From positions 62,001-126,000 of the IMG/VR virus record IMGVR_UViG_3300033145_003080: a stretch of 64,000 nt of DNA; one strand, 5' to 3'. The notes beneath the pieces are model-generated. The model had not been told where the DNA came from. It saw nothing but the letters and a program-made list of their open reading frames with translations, and made no database searches. The position numbers and the translations under genes are program-made. The DNA comes from a virus. Below, piece after piece: positions 39,301 through 49,117 of this stretch. Positions within the stretch are counted from its first letter, which is position 1. Each line of letters opens with the position of its first letter.

Positions 39301-39357
39301 CCAATAAGGCCAATCGGTTTTTTTAGGATTGTAAGCCTAAACGTGCAGAAGTTATAA
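36349..39357 (+). CDS. Baseplate J-like (gp6-type) protein
   Basis: A 1,002-residue protein. The first 250 residues have the Baseplate_J order: SIGSVRVYFNEKKNIELSTI, then ARFVSNRGLQYRPIQPG, IPIIAVSKGDEYNTDANEIV, and NPEDIIRGSKYETNEEYFNR. Residues 380-560 look like a lectin-like beta sandwich insert. The C-terminus (LDFTIFYTGDINDDQLITEI, VDDNIDGVFSIRNFISYLYN) also fits the J family. J-like proteins form the wedge of contractile-tail baseplates. The length is about twice the usual, due to the insert. AAGGATG precedes the ATG. Confidence 0.7.
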   Translation: MFDFWAFLRKKWSEYSKSRGQKGTMIDDLAVKPAGLILANFYNALAGQRRVNNISLWKTMTDEELNFFGNKFFTKRIMGDFSIGSVRVYFNEKKNIELSTIARFVSNRGLQYRPIQPGKIAGSSFSSSTDRIALYHIDIPIIAVSKGDEYNTDANEIVQLINIDFTYHSATNPEDIIRGSKYETNEEYFNRLVYTVNDRSMMNKKSMMVLLPEFFPVINAMYIAGAGDRYMQRDLIAGVDLSLPYKEATYLGKLKGENIVKHIGFYGIFPPNVGSLQSNRYWGPHSAVSEYRYPLTIEQSSSAFSPEQTDPRLNDPAFLGFPLDQECVDNMYKGLYFNDYKRFMEVRTEDLFNIVDEEVGFTPVLPDVTWKFGAHGLMPGNVGRLADNVQNINVVSFYDTEIRLAGGAYNSISVGKDILKRTGVKLTGSFICPEPADENSPILNSNLQIMIGGINDLNLVDGYTGVGFGIRMTDIYDEGDIDVPNAVIYFAHNEKYGTAQVYATDYDISDHISVSDIGALAEKEFRIQPNIEYEFEFIIYDDLRLSLYFNKTSEKQPSDPYEKENEFHFELPRKVLGIFSDESRQGLLSTSNIRYGTTMKATLDTESLVSEDIWRINDLKAFDMNPSKAMALYAINMDDIESPISVFLRAFGSSAIDNAQADGYQVFLWDKEVQTIASGSSELTRGGWAEANGISNPDSSKSSALGLLRHDIQNMDRYLVDSKFGKNIFIMILTTGVSKGSIRYNRDIRDDVHSFLRVDYIKAESMNIASYHANNKADIHLATLNNSEEYEVVTTTLTKQPNDTYFEMSLENKCKMPVVEMVSVTIGTTVSDTETLAETEYSMIDSDVLLLNSSKEKKHITLNESDADTITVEYRTYPEIERIQDFFESSIYQKIYGDFLIKHKMPCDLDFTIFYTGDINDDQLITEIRKYVDDNIDGVFSIRNFISYLYNEELVNNIKEPVEISYTKWNDEWEQETGTFTDKLPIRPIGFFRIVSLNVQKL

Positions 39358-39375
39358 ATCAGCAAGGAGTTGGGT

Positions 39376-42300
39376 ATGAGTTTTATGTATAAAGATTTTG
39401 ACCTGAATGATGACGAAACGCCAAAGCCATGGGCTCCGCGTGAAACGCTGGCATTGGTTGACATTATTAATACACTAGTCGGTGATACGCTTACCGGTTT
39501 AAAAGAGGCTGGTGGACACAAACACAACAAGCTGTACAGTTCTGTCGGAGTCGCTGGGGTAGAGATTGGGGCCGCTGGCGATACTAAGATATTGAACCTT
39601 ACCGTTGCTGGAGTCGTAACAAATCTTGCAACCGGTGCTCTTGAAACTGTTCAACAAATCCCTATTGGTTATGGTGGAACGAATAGTGGTACTGCGCTGA
39701 ATAATGATCGGGTTATTGTTAGTTCGGGTGGAGCTATTGTTGAGAGCGTGCAAATAACAGTTGCAGAACTTGGGTTGCTTGATGGGATGACTTCTGTAGT
39801 TCTTGGTACTGCCAATAATGATAAATTGGTAAGTCAAGGATATGTTGATGATGCGGTCGGTGGCGGATGGTGGACCCGTGATTCCGGAAATGGCTATATA
39901 CACCCTACCAATGTAAACGATATCCTTGGAATAGGAACAGTAGAACCATTTCAAAATATCGGTACGACATCAGGAGATATCGATGCGAATAAGCTTGGTG
40001 CGCATATCAAATCGGTTAATGACCAGAGTTCTATTCTTGTAATTGAAGGCTGGCAAATTCCTGGTGGCTCCGGTGATGAAGAGGCTGCTGCGATAATACT
40101 TGCTGATAACGATGGTGATGCTGATGATAAAATGATCGCATTTCAAGTTGGTGGCGGAATAGCAAAGTTCAGCTCTCTACTTGATGATCAGGCTACAGAA
40201 GATTATTTGCAAAAAAATGTGGATGATATTCTTGTGATAGATTTGGGTACTGGGCATATTGGTATTAAAGCTCCACCAGGAGATTGGCATTCTAAGGTTC
40301 AGAATGTTATTCAGTTTGATTCCACAGTGACTGATTGTGATGCTGCAATTTATCAGATGTTTAATGAATTTGGAATGGTAAATAATATTATTTATGATGC
40401 AACTGATGATCAATGGGAATGGTTGACTACCGGTCCTTTTGCCCATAAAATCAGCATTCTTGCTTCAGGAATTAATTTGCAAGCATACCAGTCTACTCAT
40501 TCTGCGGGTGATGTTGTAGCTTGGAGTGAATCAAATTATTTCACAGTAGATACGGGGTCGAGTATTGGTACTGTGGTGAACTTCTTTCAGAAGGATTATG
40601 ATTTTAGTGTACATGCTGATGGGATCATTAATGCTTTTCATGTAGATGGTGCAACAGGAAATTGGGGATGGAGGAATATTCCTAATGCAGATTGGCAAAC
40701 TACAGGAACTACATATCATGTAATTCAATTTCCAGATTATGTTTCAGGAGAAGATATTTATACAGCAGCCCAGTACCATGTTAATACGGAATATGGATTT
40801 GTACAAAATGCTTATTATTCTGAAACTGATAGTAGATGGAATTCTACTATAGATGGGGGAGGAGGCAAATCTGTCCTCAGGCATCGTTCCCTTGCAAATT
40901 CATGGCAGTGGGAAGTAGCACTGGCACCAACGAATGCAGGTGATGAAGTTGATTGGGACAGTATAGCTAACAGAATTTATTTCTCAACTTTAAAAGGACA
41001 AGGAATAGTTTTTAATTTCAATCAGTTAGATTTTAATTTTATTATTGCGTCAATAGCCGATTTCAATTCTTTTGTAGTAGATGGAGCATCGGGTAATATA
41101 GGAATAAGAACAGTTCCTAATAGTGATTGGATTTCTAATTTCAGGGTCATTGAATTTGAAAAAAGTGGAGGAGCTTACGGAGGTGCATTATATGAGGCTG
41201 GCTCACAATTTGGTTTAGTTTCAAATGCTTTTTATAGTCAAGCTGATAGTAGATGGAATTATAAAACAACAGGTAACTATGCACTTCGGTTCGAAGAAAA
41301 AGCCTCAAGTGTTAATTTTGCAGCAATAATGGGAGGAACGGCGGGGGATGAAGTTCCTTGGGTAAACGCTAATACTTTTATAGTTGATGCTGCTTTGGGT
41401 ACTATTGCTAATTTTACATCTAAAGATCATAATTTTACTGTTCGTGCTCTTGGGATATCAAAAGCTTTTTATGTAGATGGAGCAAAAGGTAATATAGGAA
41501 TTCATTATGAACCTGGTGATTGGCATTCTGACTGGGTATCGCTCTCAATAGGAGACCCCGGAGCTAATCCTTTTAAATCTAGTTTGTACCAAAGTAAAAT
41601 AGGAATGGAATGTGGATTAGTTAATTATGCAGGAATATATGATGCAACTGATGATAGATGGGAAGCAACTGTAGATGGTACCGTTCCAGGAAAAATGATT
41701 TTAGGAGCTCAGTCATGGGGATGGTATATATCTGAAGCTACAGTAGATACTGGAGATCCTATTGTCTGGGAAGAAGTTATTAGATGTCAACAAGGATTGT
41801 TTTTAAATTATGCTAACGGCGCAACTCATGAAAGATTGTCAAATGATACAAGTGGTATGAATTTATCCTTGACTCATGTAAGACATGTAGGTGGACTTTT
41901 TAGTGGCGCAGAATTAGCAGGAGTGGCAAATGATGATATATTTACAATTTATGGAACGAGTAGGAACGATGCTGGAACTCCTGAGGTGATACATTATGGA
42001 GAATTTACATGTAAGATTAATAGCCCTACTGATGGTGCTGAATCTGGCAGTTATGCCATATCACTTTTTGATGATGGGGCATCAGAAGAACAAATGAGAC
42101 TTGAAAAAAGTGATATGTATTTATTCAATGACAGGGATGATGCTACTGGTTATGAAATTTTTATACGCAAATCAAGAGATGGAGGTGATATATCTACTGG
42201 TAATGATGATATAGGCGCCATAATATGGGAAGGAAGGCAGAGCTCATCATGGGTTGAGTTTGCTAAAATACTTGTCGCGGATGCTCCTGCATCTTCATCG

Positions 42301-42537
42301 GTTATGATTATATCACTGGATAGTGTAGATATTCTGAGTATGTCAAGTTCAACAATTAATATTCTTCAAGAAACTCATTTTGGTGCCGGTGAAGAAATTC
42401 ATATTGATGGGGGGACAGGAGATATTTTTTGCCAGCGAGACGCTATAAAGGTTGGTGAGGACGAACATAATAGTAGCGATATGTTTTTAAGGTGTGATGG
42501 AACGACTGGAAAGATTTACGGTGAAGCACCACAATAA
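39376..42537 (+). CDS. Tail fibre protein with repeated modules
   Basis: A 1,053-residue protein starting MSFMYKDFDLNDDETPKPWA; the ATG at 39376 follows AAGGAG and is preferred to a TTG two codons earlier. The N-terminal 150 residues (baseplate-attachment type; QIPIGYGGTNSGTALNNDRV, then VAELGLLDGM) are typical of phage fibres. Then a module of about 140 residues recurs four times: F-x-VDGA-x-GN-x-G-x-R, P-N-x-DW, then YDA/SQ-(A/T)D-x-RW, a hydrophobic strand, D(E/P)V-x-W and N-F-x-x-K-D-x-(N/D)F. A C-terminal part (about 820-1053) ends ..DGTTGKIYGEAPQ. Repeats probably form a long trimeric shaft. Confidence 0.7.
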   Translation: MSFMYKDFDLNDDETPKPWAPRETLALVDIINTLVGDTLTGLKEAGGHKHNKLYSSVGVAGVEIGAAGDTKILNLTVAGVVTNLATGALETVQQIPIGYGGTNSGTALNNDRVIVSSGGAIVESVQITVAELGLLDGMTSVVLGTANNDKLVSQGYVDDAVGGGWWTRDSGNGYIHPTNVNDILGIGTVEPFQNIGTTSGDIDANKLGAHIKSVNDQSSILVIEGWQIPGGSGDEEAAAIILADNDGDADDKMIAFQVGGGIAKFSSLLDDQATEDYLQKNVDDILVIDLGTGHIGIKAPPGDWHSKVQNVIQFDSTVTDCDAAIYQMFNEFGMVNNIIYDATDDQWEWLTTGPFAHKISILASGINLQAYQSTHSAGDVVAWSESNYFTVDTGSSIGTVVNFFQKDYDFSVHADGIINAFHVDGATGNWGWRNIPNADWQTTGTTYHVIQFPDYVSGEDIYTAAQYHVNTEYGFVQNAYYSETDSRWNSTIDGGGGKSVLRHRSLANSWQWEVALAPTNAGDEVDWDSIANRIYFSTLKGQGIVFNFNQLDFNFIIASIADFNSFVVDGASGNIGIRTVPNSDWISNFRVIEFEKSGGAYGGALYEAGSQFGLVSNAFYSQADSRWNYKTTGNYALRFEEKASSVNFAAIMGGTAGDEVPWVNANTFIVDAALGTIANFTSKDHNFTVRALGISKAFYVDGAKGNIGIHYEPGDWHSDWVSLSIGDPGANPFKSSLYQSKIGMECGLVNYAGIYDATDDRWEATVDGTVPGKMILGAQSWGWYISEATVDTGDPIVWEEVIRCQQGLFLNYANGATHERLSNDTSGMNLSLTHVRHVGGLFSGAELAGVANDDIFTIYGTSRNDAGTPEVIHYGEFTCKINSPTDGAESGSYAISLFDDGASEEQMRLEKSDMYLFNDRDDATGYEIFIRKSRDGGDISTGNDDIGAIIWEGRQSSSWVEFAKILVADAPASSSVMIISLDSVDILSMSSSTINILQETHFGAGEEIHIDGGTGDIFCQRDAIKVGEDEHNSSDMFLRCDGTTGKIYGEAPQ

Positions 42538-42568
42538 TTTTTAATTAACAAAAAAAAGGGTGGCTCAT

Positions 42569-43096
42569 ATGTTAAAGAAAAATGTAAAGAAGCTCGATAT
42601 TATTGAGCTTAAAACAGCGATTAATTTCGCTATCCAGATTGACGAGAAGGAGGAATTCGATGCCGGTTTTAAATTTGCCCTTCTGATGAATGATGAGGCT
42701 CTTCAACCGATTGTTAAAAAGGTCCATGATATAGTGAGCAAAAAATCTCAGGCGCTCGTTGACGAGTATAAGGAATTGTACCAGAAATACAAACAGAGCC
42801 AATTGAAAGAAGATGGCAAAGATGGCGAGACGGAAGATTTAATCGTACGCTATAAGATTGTTTTCGGACTATTAACGTTTGCTGTTCCTGACTTTGCGAA
42901 TGCTCCTGACATGGAAGAGGAATATAACGACGCATATGCTGAGTTAGAAAAGGTTCATGAAAAAGTAATTAAAGAGCTTGACACCCTTGTTAATGAAGCA
43001 ATGAATATAAATCTCGAAGTTGTTCATGTTGATAAGGTTTCACGGCTTGTTGGTTATTCAGTAATGAAGCGCCTTAAGCTGATGCTCAAAAGCTAA
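42569..43096 (+). CDS. Helical protein between fibre genes
   Basis: A 175-residue, almost entirely helical protein (MLKKNVKKLDIIELKTAINF...). AAAAAGGGTGG precedes it; the ATG at 42569 is preferred to an upstream GTG. The pattern LQPIVKKVHDIVSKKSQALV and ELEKVHEKVIKELDTLVNEA suggests coiled coils. The size and position resemble DUF1617-type small helical phage proteins, which sit next to tail fibre genes. Partner of the similar-sized gene that follows. Confidence 0.55.
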   Translation: MLKKNVKKLDIIELKTAINFAIQIDEKEEFDAGFKFALLMNDEALQPIVKKVHDIVSKKSQALVDEYKELYQKYKQSQLKEDGKDGETEDLIVRYKIVFGLLTFAVPDFANAPDMEEEYNDAYAELEKVHEKVIKELDTLVNEAMNINLEVVHVDKVSRLVGYSVMKRLKLMLKS

Positions 43097-43121
43097 TATT
43101 TAATAAATAGAAGGGGGTTTA

Positions 43122-43640
43122 GTGCATACGACTAAAGCTGTACGGCTTTACAACGAGATTTGTGTTCTCCAGGGTATTAAAAAAACACTCTGGGAATTCA
43201 ATCATATGATGATTGAGATCAAAAAAGTCATCAGGCCTATAATAGACAACTATAGCGAAGAACTCGAAAGGCTTCAGGAAAAGATAGCAATCCTTAGAGT
43301 TGAATACTGCAAAAAAGATGACAAAGGAAAGGCGGTTATAGCACGCCGTTATAGCAGGGATGAAGATGGAGGGCTTATTATCACCGAAGAACAATATGTT
43401 GGCCTTGTCAGGGGTGAGCAGCCTGAATTTGATGCAAAGTTAAAAAGCTTGAACGAAGCAATAAAAAGTCTTGGAAACGCTGACGTTAAACACAACAACA
43501 AAGAGAAGTCAATTGAAGAAAGGCTTGCAGAAATTAAGCCAATAAAACGTAGTAAGGTACCAACAGATTGGAATGGGTTACGTGAAGAAATCTTTTGGGA
43601 CTTTATTGAAGAAAATAGAAAAAAAGAAGCCACGAAATAA
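43122..43640 (+). CDS. Helical protein between fibre genes
   Basis: A 172-residue helical protein with a GTG start behind GAAGGGGG. Coiled-coil-like segments IDNYSEELERLQEKIAILRV and FDAKLKSLNEAIKSLGNADV, then a basic region and a conserved-looking PTDWNGLREEIFWDFIEE end. It resembles the preceding gene in size and helical content but no clear sequence similarity was seen. Function unknown; perhaps a fibre-assembly chaperone. Confidence 0.55.
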   Translation: MHTTKAVRLYNEICVLQGIKKTLWEFNHMMIEIKKVIRPIIDNYSEELERLQEKIAILRVEYCKKDDKGKAVIARRYSRDEDGGLIITEEQYVGLVRGEQPEFDAKLKSLNEAIKSLGNADVKHNNKEKSIEERLAEIKPIKRSKVPTDWNGLREEIFWDFIEENRKKEATK

Positions 43641-43659
43641 TAAAATGTAGGATAAATGC

Positions 43660-44352
43660 ATGGCCCAATTCGGAAATAATTATGACTACGGCCAATCCCC
43701 TTATTACAAGGACGAAGACGGCCCGTTTACACCGGGCGATTACTATTTCGATTTTGATCGAGTAGCAATAGGCATAGGATCGGCGAGCGATCCGTGCAAT
43801 TGTGAGCAGTTCGTTAATTATTTCGATCCTGCTGACGGAACTCCGTGTAATTTAGCACCGACATTCGGTGATATATTAAACGTAAAAGGCGTAGCTAAAT
43901 TAATTAGCAGAACGCACCTCATTAATATAAACAATACCATAGAAGGATTAGTTACGATCAGACCATGGAGCTTGACTCAGCATGGTGTCTGGTTTATAGA
44001 AACTCGTGACCTTGATTCGAGTTCGATAACATTCATTAAGAATGAATCTGATAATTATATTAATAATTTGGTGGTGGAGGGTTTTGGGTTGTTACAAAAC
44101 AACCCAGGCCTTGCCACCATTAAAATGACTGATATTGCATATAGTGGAGCGGGCCCGGTTATATCTATGAAAAATTGTATGATATATTGCCGGGATGGGA
44201 ATGTAGACCTGGCGGCGAATGCCAATTGTGCTAGTAAATATTATGGCTATTCTATTTGGGCCAACGAAGTTGATTTCGGTTCGGTAACTGGAAATCTTTT
44301 ATATTTGGATGATGGTTCAATCAAAGCAAACCTTTTAATTGATGCGGCATAA
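43660..44352 (+). CDS. Beta-rich structural protein
   Basis: A 230-residue protein starting MAQFGNNYDYGQSPYYKDED. It contains short repeating strands (SSITFIKNESDNYINNLVVE, MKNCMIYCRDGNVDLAANAN) like a right-handed beta helix, and a CNCEQF segment. AGGATAAATGC precedes the ATG. Probably a baseplate or fibre accessory. The downstream gene starts two bases after its stop. Confidence 0.55.
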   Translation: MAQFGNNYDYGQSPYYKDEDGPFTPGDYYFDFDRVAIGIGSASDPCNCEQFVNYFDPADGTPCNLAPTFGDILNVKGVAKLISRTHLININNTIEGLVTIRPWSLTQHGVWFIETRDLDSSSITFIKNESDNYINNLVVEGFGLLQNNPGLATIKMTDIAYSGAGPVISMKNCMIYCRDGNVDLAANANCASKYYGYSIWANEVDFGSVTGNLLYLDDGSIKANLLIDAA

Positions 44353-44354
44353 TT

Positions 44355-47000
44355 GTGACAATTGTAATTAATAATCTCGAAACGAATAGGCCTGCGTCTG
44401 ATCTCGATAATGCCACTGTAGTAAACAGTACATTTGAGGCAGAGGCTCCAGATAATGTTCCGGAACCTTTTTATGCTACTGAATACAATAAATTCAATTT
44501 TGTATATGATGATTTTGGGTTTGTAAATCCAAGTCGTGGATCGTCATACCAATCAGCAAATGGGTATTCGACTGGAATAGGCGGCGCCTCAAGATATGGC
44601 GTAGGTGCTTTTTACTTTTTCATACCAGTGCCAAATCCTGTAGTAGCACCTCGCCAACCAGTCATTTTGTGTGAAGAGCCGGAGACGCCAAGGCGGGTAT
44701 TTTGGGATTACCTTTCTACATTTTGGAACTATCTTGATACTACTGACAGGGAGTCCTTTGAAGAATTCTGGCATGGATTATGCCAAGCTGGTAATGATTT
44801 GATTAAAAGGGCTCAGCGACTGTTCGAGGCGACTGCTCCAGAGAATGCAAGAACGTGTGTACTCGAAGATTATTATGATATTCTAATAGGACCATTGCAT
44901 TCAAAGCCAATAGGCCTTGATCCATCTATAAAATCACCAAATTATACCATCAAACCTATTGAAGTAAAACTTTTCGAACCAACTTACGATGTAAATAGTA
45001 ATCCGGTGTATCGTGACATGTTCCAGATTTCGGCAATTGATTATTACAGAGTTCGCAATGCTGGCCTCAACAATTACGTTGTTGTAAAGATAAAAAAAGA
45101 AGGCGTTTCAGACAGGTATTTTAAAGTACACAATCTTTTTTCTTCAGAAGAAAAAACAGATAGATCGGCATTTGCTGAAATTACTGAAGATATTAATTTC
45201 GAAGAAAACCCTGATGTGGGTAGAATAGGAATAAAGGCAAAAGATCATACTGAAGATGTGTCTGAATATGACGTTCTTGTTACAGCAGACGATGGGAGTG
45301 GAACCAGTGTAACATGGACTGCTGACAGCATTCATATCAAAGTCGACAGGACTGCGGCAGAAACTATCGACCAAATACTTGTCATAGTGAATGCGGGTCC
45401 TGCTGCATGGGCTGTTGTTACGAACAGGTCTCCAAAAGGAACAACTGATTTTCCAATTACATCAGAATCGGGCACAATGCCTGATGATGCTATTAAATTT
45501 AAAGATCTTCCAAATTATATTTACAGAGAAGAGGGTGAAGGTAGATATTATCCACCAGAAGGAAAGAAATGGGAATGGTTTGAAGGATATTCATCATCCG
45601 ATGGTGATGTTGGGGATTCTGCGCTTGGCGAGTGGGTTGATTCATTTTCGGCATTTAATTATATGATAGAGATTGAGGGGGATTTATCATATATAGATGA
45701 AAAGTCATTTACAATCTATTTTACTACTGGAAGAACATATGATGTATTAAGCCATATAGACATGCTTCCATCTCTTCAGAATTTTATTGATGAGCGGTTG
45801 GGGGTACCTTTTTATGTTGACCAGGATTATCGATTTTACAACAATACTGTAGAATTTTTTAACGATATATTTGCTAATGGGCAGGCCATCCCTGATACCT
45901 ATTTATACTGTCCGGAAGCGCATGCTATTGAACATATGCTTTTTGAAATATATGGTACAGTCGTGAATACTCCAAGATGGCAGGACTATAATTACAAAAA
46001 CATATCTGGAAAAGCCGGAATTAACTCTCTTATGAAGTCATTACAAAATTCCAGCAACAGAGAAGATTATGAAAGAGCTTTGAATGTTTATTACGGCCTG
46101 CCCGTATCTCCGGAAAGGGCTGATGTTCTTGGTCTATATGAATCATATGGATACAAAGTAATAGGCCTTGCTGGTAATGATGTTACTTTGGAATTGCCTG
46201 AAAACGAAGAGCTTCATCCATTTATTCAGTCAGGTGGAAGGTTTCTTGTTGAAGGAAAAACAGAAATAAAAATATCAATAGTTGTTGACAGGCCAAATGG
46301 AATTATAACTCTTGAAGACGCTTCGTCAATAGGTATAAATGATATACTTTATGTTAAACTCAATAATCGATTCTTTGTTAAGAATTTTTATGCTGAAAAT
46401 ATTTCAACATCCACACCGGGGTATATTGATGTATATATTCCGGAGGGGGCAGGGGCTATTCAACATGCAATCGATGTTGTGCAGACGCTTTCAGAAGGGG
46501 AGCGATATCCTGAAATACTTATATATGGAACTGAGAAGCTTGGGTGGAATTACAATGGAATATACCATGTAACCCAGGCTGATGAGGCCGGTGGGACAGT
46601 TAGGCTTACTGTTTATGAAAGAAACGATGCAGATGATACTGTTTACAATGATTTTATAGGAGAAACTACAGAGAGCGTGAGGGCTGGATTTGCCCATTTT
46701 TCATGGCCCACTCACAAATTTCTCTATTTATATCTTGCTACACAAAAGTACTTTAAAGCGTATCTTGATTCGCCAATCGATACCATTTATGACGCAGGGG
46801 ATATTTTAAATAAGTATGAAATTGTTGCGCGGAATGTATCAGTGGCAGATAAAACTATTTTCCCGGGCTGGGCACATTTTGATCATTTTAGAAGATACAA
46901 TGGAATAAATCTTGAATCTGATATTTTAGAAATTACATATATTGTTCCCGATGCGACTTTCGGTAAATATTTTCCGAGTGCGTGCGCGAGCCTCTTATAG
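44355..47000 (+). CDS. Large virion structural protein
   Basis: An 881-residue protein with a GTG start two bases after the upstream stop and no separate ribosome-binding site, so it is likely translated by re-initiation. Residues about 110-170 contain FWDYLSTFWNYLDTTDRESF and FEEFWHGLCQAGNDLIKRAQ, a pattern I recognise only as a large-phage virion feature. The middle is beta-rich, the C-terminal third contains GYKVIGLAGNDVTLELPENE. The position next to fibre genes suggests a baseplate-to-fibre connector. Function not assigned. Confidence 0.6.
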   Translation: MTIVINNLETNRPASDLDNATVVNSTFEAEAPDNVPEPFYATEYNKFNFVYDDFGFVNPSRGSSYQSANGYSTGIGGASRYGVGAFYFFIPVPNPVVAPRQPVILCEEPETPRRVFWDYLSTFWNYLDTTDRESFEEFWHGLCQAGNDLIKRAQRLFEATAPENARTCVLEDYYDILIGPLHSKPIGLDPSIKSPNYTIKPIEVKLFEPTYDVNSNPVYRDMFQISAIDYYRVRNAGLNNYVVVKIKKEGVSDRYFKVHNLFSSEEKTDRSAFAEITEDINFEENPDVGRIGIKAKDHTEDVSEYDVLVTADDGSGTSVTWTADSIHIKVDRTAAETIDQILVIVNAGPAAWAVVTNRSPKGTTDFPITSESGTMPDDAIKFKDLPNYIYREEGEGRYYPPEGKKWEWFEGYSSSDGDVGDSALGEWVDSFSAFNYMIEIEGDLSYIDEKSFTIYFTTGRTYDVLSHIDMLPSLQNFIDERLGVPFYVDQDYRFYNNTVEFFNDIFANGQAIPDTYLYCPEAHAIEHMLFEIYGTVVNTPRWQDYNYKNISGKAGINSLMKSLQNSSNREDYERALNVYYGLPVSPERADVLGLYESYGYKVIGLAGNDVTLELPENEELHPFIQSGGRFLVEGKTEIKISIVVDRPNGIITLEDASSIGINDILYVKLNNRFFVKNFYAENISTSTPGYIDVYIPEGAGAIQHAIDVVQTLSEGERYPEILIYGTEKLGWNYNGIYHVTQADEAGGTVRLTVYERNDADDTVYNDFIGETTESVRAGFAHFSWPTHKFLYLYLATQKYFKAYLDSPIDTIYDAGDILNKYEIVARNVSVADKTIFPGWAHFDHFRRYNGINLESDILEITYIVPDATFGKYFPSACASLL

Positions 47001-47028
47001 TATATTAAAGTTAATAAAGGATTTCAAC

Positions 47029-47430
47029 ATGCAGGTAATATTATCAGTAAGACAAGAGCAGCTTGATGTTATTAAAACGGCTATTGAGGCTGGTTCTATG
47101 GTAATAGTATTTAAAGAAGGTGCTACTGTACTTGCTGAAATGCAATTTAAAGAATTAATAGATATTGCTGGTGATGCGAAATACGTATTTAAAGCTTTTG
47201 ATGATACAACATCTTTAAAAGCGACTGTGATACAAAGCGGTAGAGTTGAAGAATTTTCAATCGATGGCGAAGAGCCACCTGGAGGCGGTCCGGTTGTTGG
47301 CATTTTAACAGGAAGTGTTGGCGCATTGAACTCCAATTCTGATATAAGATTTAACAGAAGGGATTGGAGCGAAACCGGCGTTGTTACACTAAACAATTTG
47401 ACACTTATATTATTACAAGGTCAAACGTAG
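47029..47430 (+). CDS. Small beta-rich protein, unknown function
   Basis: A 133-residue protein starting MQVILSVRQEQLDVIKTAIE. AAAGGATT precedes the ATG at 47029; an in-frame ATG at 46942 inside the previous gene is rejected. The C-terminal part has PPGGGPVVG and a FNRRDWSETGVVTLNNLTLI strand. Probably a small virion component. Confidence 0.55.
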   Translation: MQVILSVRQEQLDVIKTAIEAGSMVIVFKEGATVLAEMQFKELIDIAGDAKYVFKAFDDTTSLKATVIQSGRVEEFSIDGEEPPGGGPVVGILTGSVGALNSNSDIRFNRRDWSETGVVTLNNLTLILLQGQT

Positions 47431-47440
47431 GGGTATTTAT

Positions 47441-49108
47441 ATGAATACTTTTGTTGTGAGAGACATTCTTGATAAGTCGATATCTGGTGATAAAATATTT
47501 GGTGGTGAGATAGATTGGGTTGATGGTCTTTATACTGACCATTTTGCAGTTCCTCACGATGCTGGCGCCGGCGGCACCGGATCGATAGATGGGAGTGCAT
47601 TTACAATAGGTATAACTGACAGGATAGCGTTGGTTGATTCTTCTGTTGTTTTGGGTGGAAGCATTGGCGTATGGGCCAGCGATTTTAGCGGCTATGCTGC
47701 TCAATTAATTCCAACAGCAACACAATATGGAACTTTATATCTTAATGATACAACTGGTCCAATTGTTCAATTAACAGCCAACCAATCTAATTACAGTTAT
47801 CATTTACCAAAATTGATCATTGGCGCTACAACACCCAAGCAGTCTTGGTATAAATTTGAAGTTCATGGATCGTCATATCTTAATATTTTAGATTCCATAA
47901 TGGCAAATTTTACAAATGCATACGCTGACAATTTTTACTTTCTTGACCACCTTGCGTCATGGGCCCCTATTACGTATTATACTCAATTGATAGATTATCT
48001 TGCAACAAATACTCTTGCTGGTGGCATTGGTCCGCTTCTGGTTGATTCGCTTCAGGAAGCAGCTGATAATATCACAGGCTGGCAAATGTCACAGATTGCA
48101 AACATAAATGATCTAATTACAACTAGCGATTGGTACCATCTTTCAGAGATGGATCAGCTCGTTTCCATTGGGTCTAGTGTTGTTTTTGGGACTATTGATG
48201 GTTCTGACATTACTGCGACTGGTGACATCGATGGTGGCACTGTTACAGGTGATAAGGTAATTGAGGATGGCACGGGATTAATATTAGTAAGTACAATGCA
48301 TGGTGATATACACGGTCTTCATTTAGATTGGCTTTATCCTCCCCAAACGGCAACTGCAACAAGGATAGTAGTAGAAGAAGGTACATGCTTAAATAGTTCG
48401 AAAGCTGATAGAATAACGCTGGCATCAAATATGACTAAAAGAATTGATTTGGCCTGGGCTGCTGGAACAGATAATGGCGGAATGCCGTCACCGCTTACTG
48501 TACAACCGTCAACGGATTATTGGGTATTTGTTATATGGAATGGCAGTTCGGCCGACGTCGGTTTTGATACCTCTGCAAGTGCTGCTAACTTATTATCAGA
48601 TTCGGGATATACACAATACCGAACGCTTGGAAGAGTACATACTGATACAACAAGTAAAATCGACCTGTTTGAAGATATCACTATGTATTGTTCGGCTTAC
48701 AGGTCAGTTAGATCTGGATTCAAATTGAATGTAAGTAATAGTTATGTCAGCGTCCCTTTTGATGTTTATGGCGGGGCAGAAAGACTTGGAAGAACAATAC
48801 AGTGTTGGATTTCAGACGGAACTGGTAACTCAAATTCTACTGATCTTGAATATGCGTTTTACCCTAACGCCAGACCGACTTCTTTAAACACAGATTCTCC
48901 AACGGTCGCTGCTTGTAATTTTTTAAATGGAGCGGCTTCTCCATTATTATTACCAGGTGAGATACGATTAATGGCGCTTAGCGATGTGTTTGAGTGTCTA
49001 GTTTTTGATGGTTCTAGGATTCATGATGATGGATTTGTAAATGGAGCATCACTTAAGGGCATACAGCAACCAATTGCTTTTACTTTTAATATTTTTAAAG
49101 CTACATAA
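47441..49108 (+). CDS. Tail fibre/receptor-binding-type protein
   Basis: A 555-residue protein. The N-terminal part holds ILDKSISGDKIFGGEIDWVD, a common fibre attachment-type motif (D-x-S-I-x-x-x-K-I-x-G-x-I). Later come SDITATGDIDGGTVTGDKVI, STDYWVFVIWNGSSADVGFD and a YRTLGRVHTD strand, usual in phage fibre tips where a lectin-like head follows the shaft. AGGGG precedes the ATG. Likely a host-recognition fibre. Confidence 0.6.
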   Translation: MNTFVVRDILDKSISGDKIFGGEIDWVDGLYTDHFAVPHDAGAGGTGSIDGSAFTIGITDRIALVDSSVVLGGSIGVWASDFSGYAAQLIPTATQYGTLYLNDTTGPIVQLTANQSNYSYHLPKLIIGATTPKQSWYKFEVHGSSYLNILDSIMANFTNAYADNFYFLDHLASWAPITYYTQLIDYLATNTLAGGIGPLLVDSLQEAADNITGWQMSQIANINDLITTSDWYHLSEMDQLVSIGSSVVFGTIDGSDITATGDIDGGTVTGDKVIEDGTGLILVSTMHGDIHGLHLDWLYPPQTATATRIVVEEGTCLNSSKADRITLASNMTKRIDLAWAAGTDNGGMPSPLTVQPSTDYWVFVIWNGSSADVGFDTSASAANLLSDSGYTQYRTLGRVHTDTTSKIDLFEDITMYCSAYRSVRSGFKLNVSNSYVSVPFDVYGGAERLGRTIQCWISDGTGNSNSTDLEYAFYPNARPTSLNTDSPTVAACNFLNGAASPLLLPGEIRLMALSDVFECLVFDGSRIHDDGFVNGASLKGIQQPIAFTFNIFKAT

Positions 49109-49117
49109 GGAGATTTT

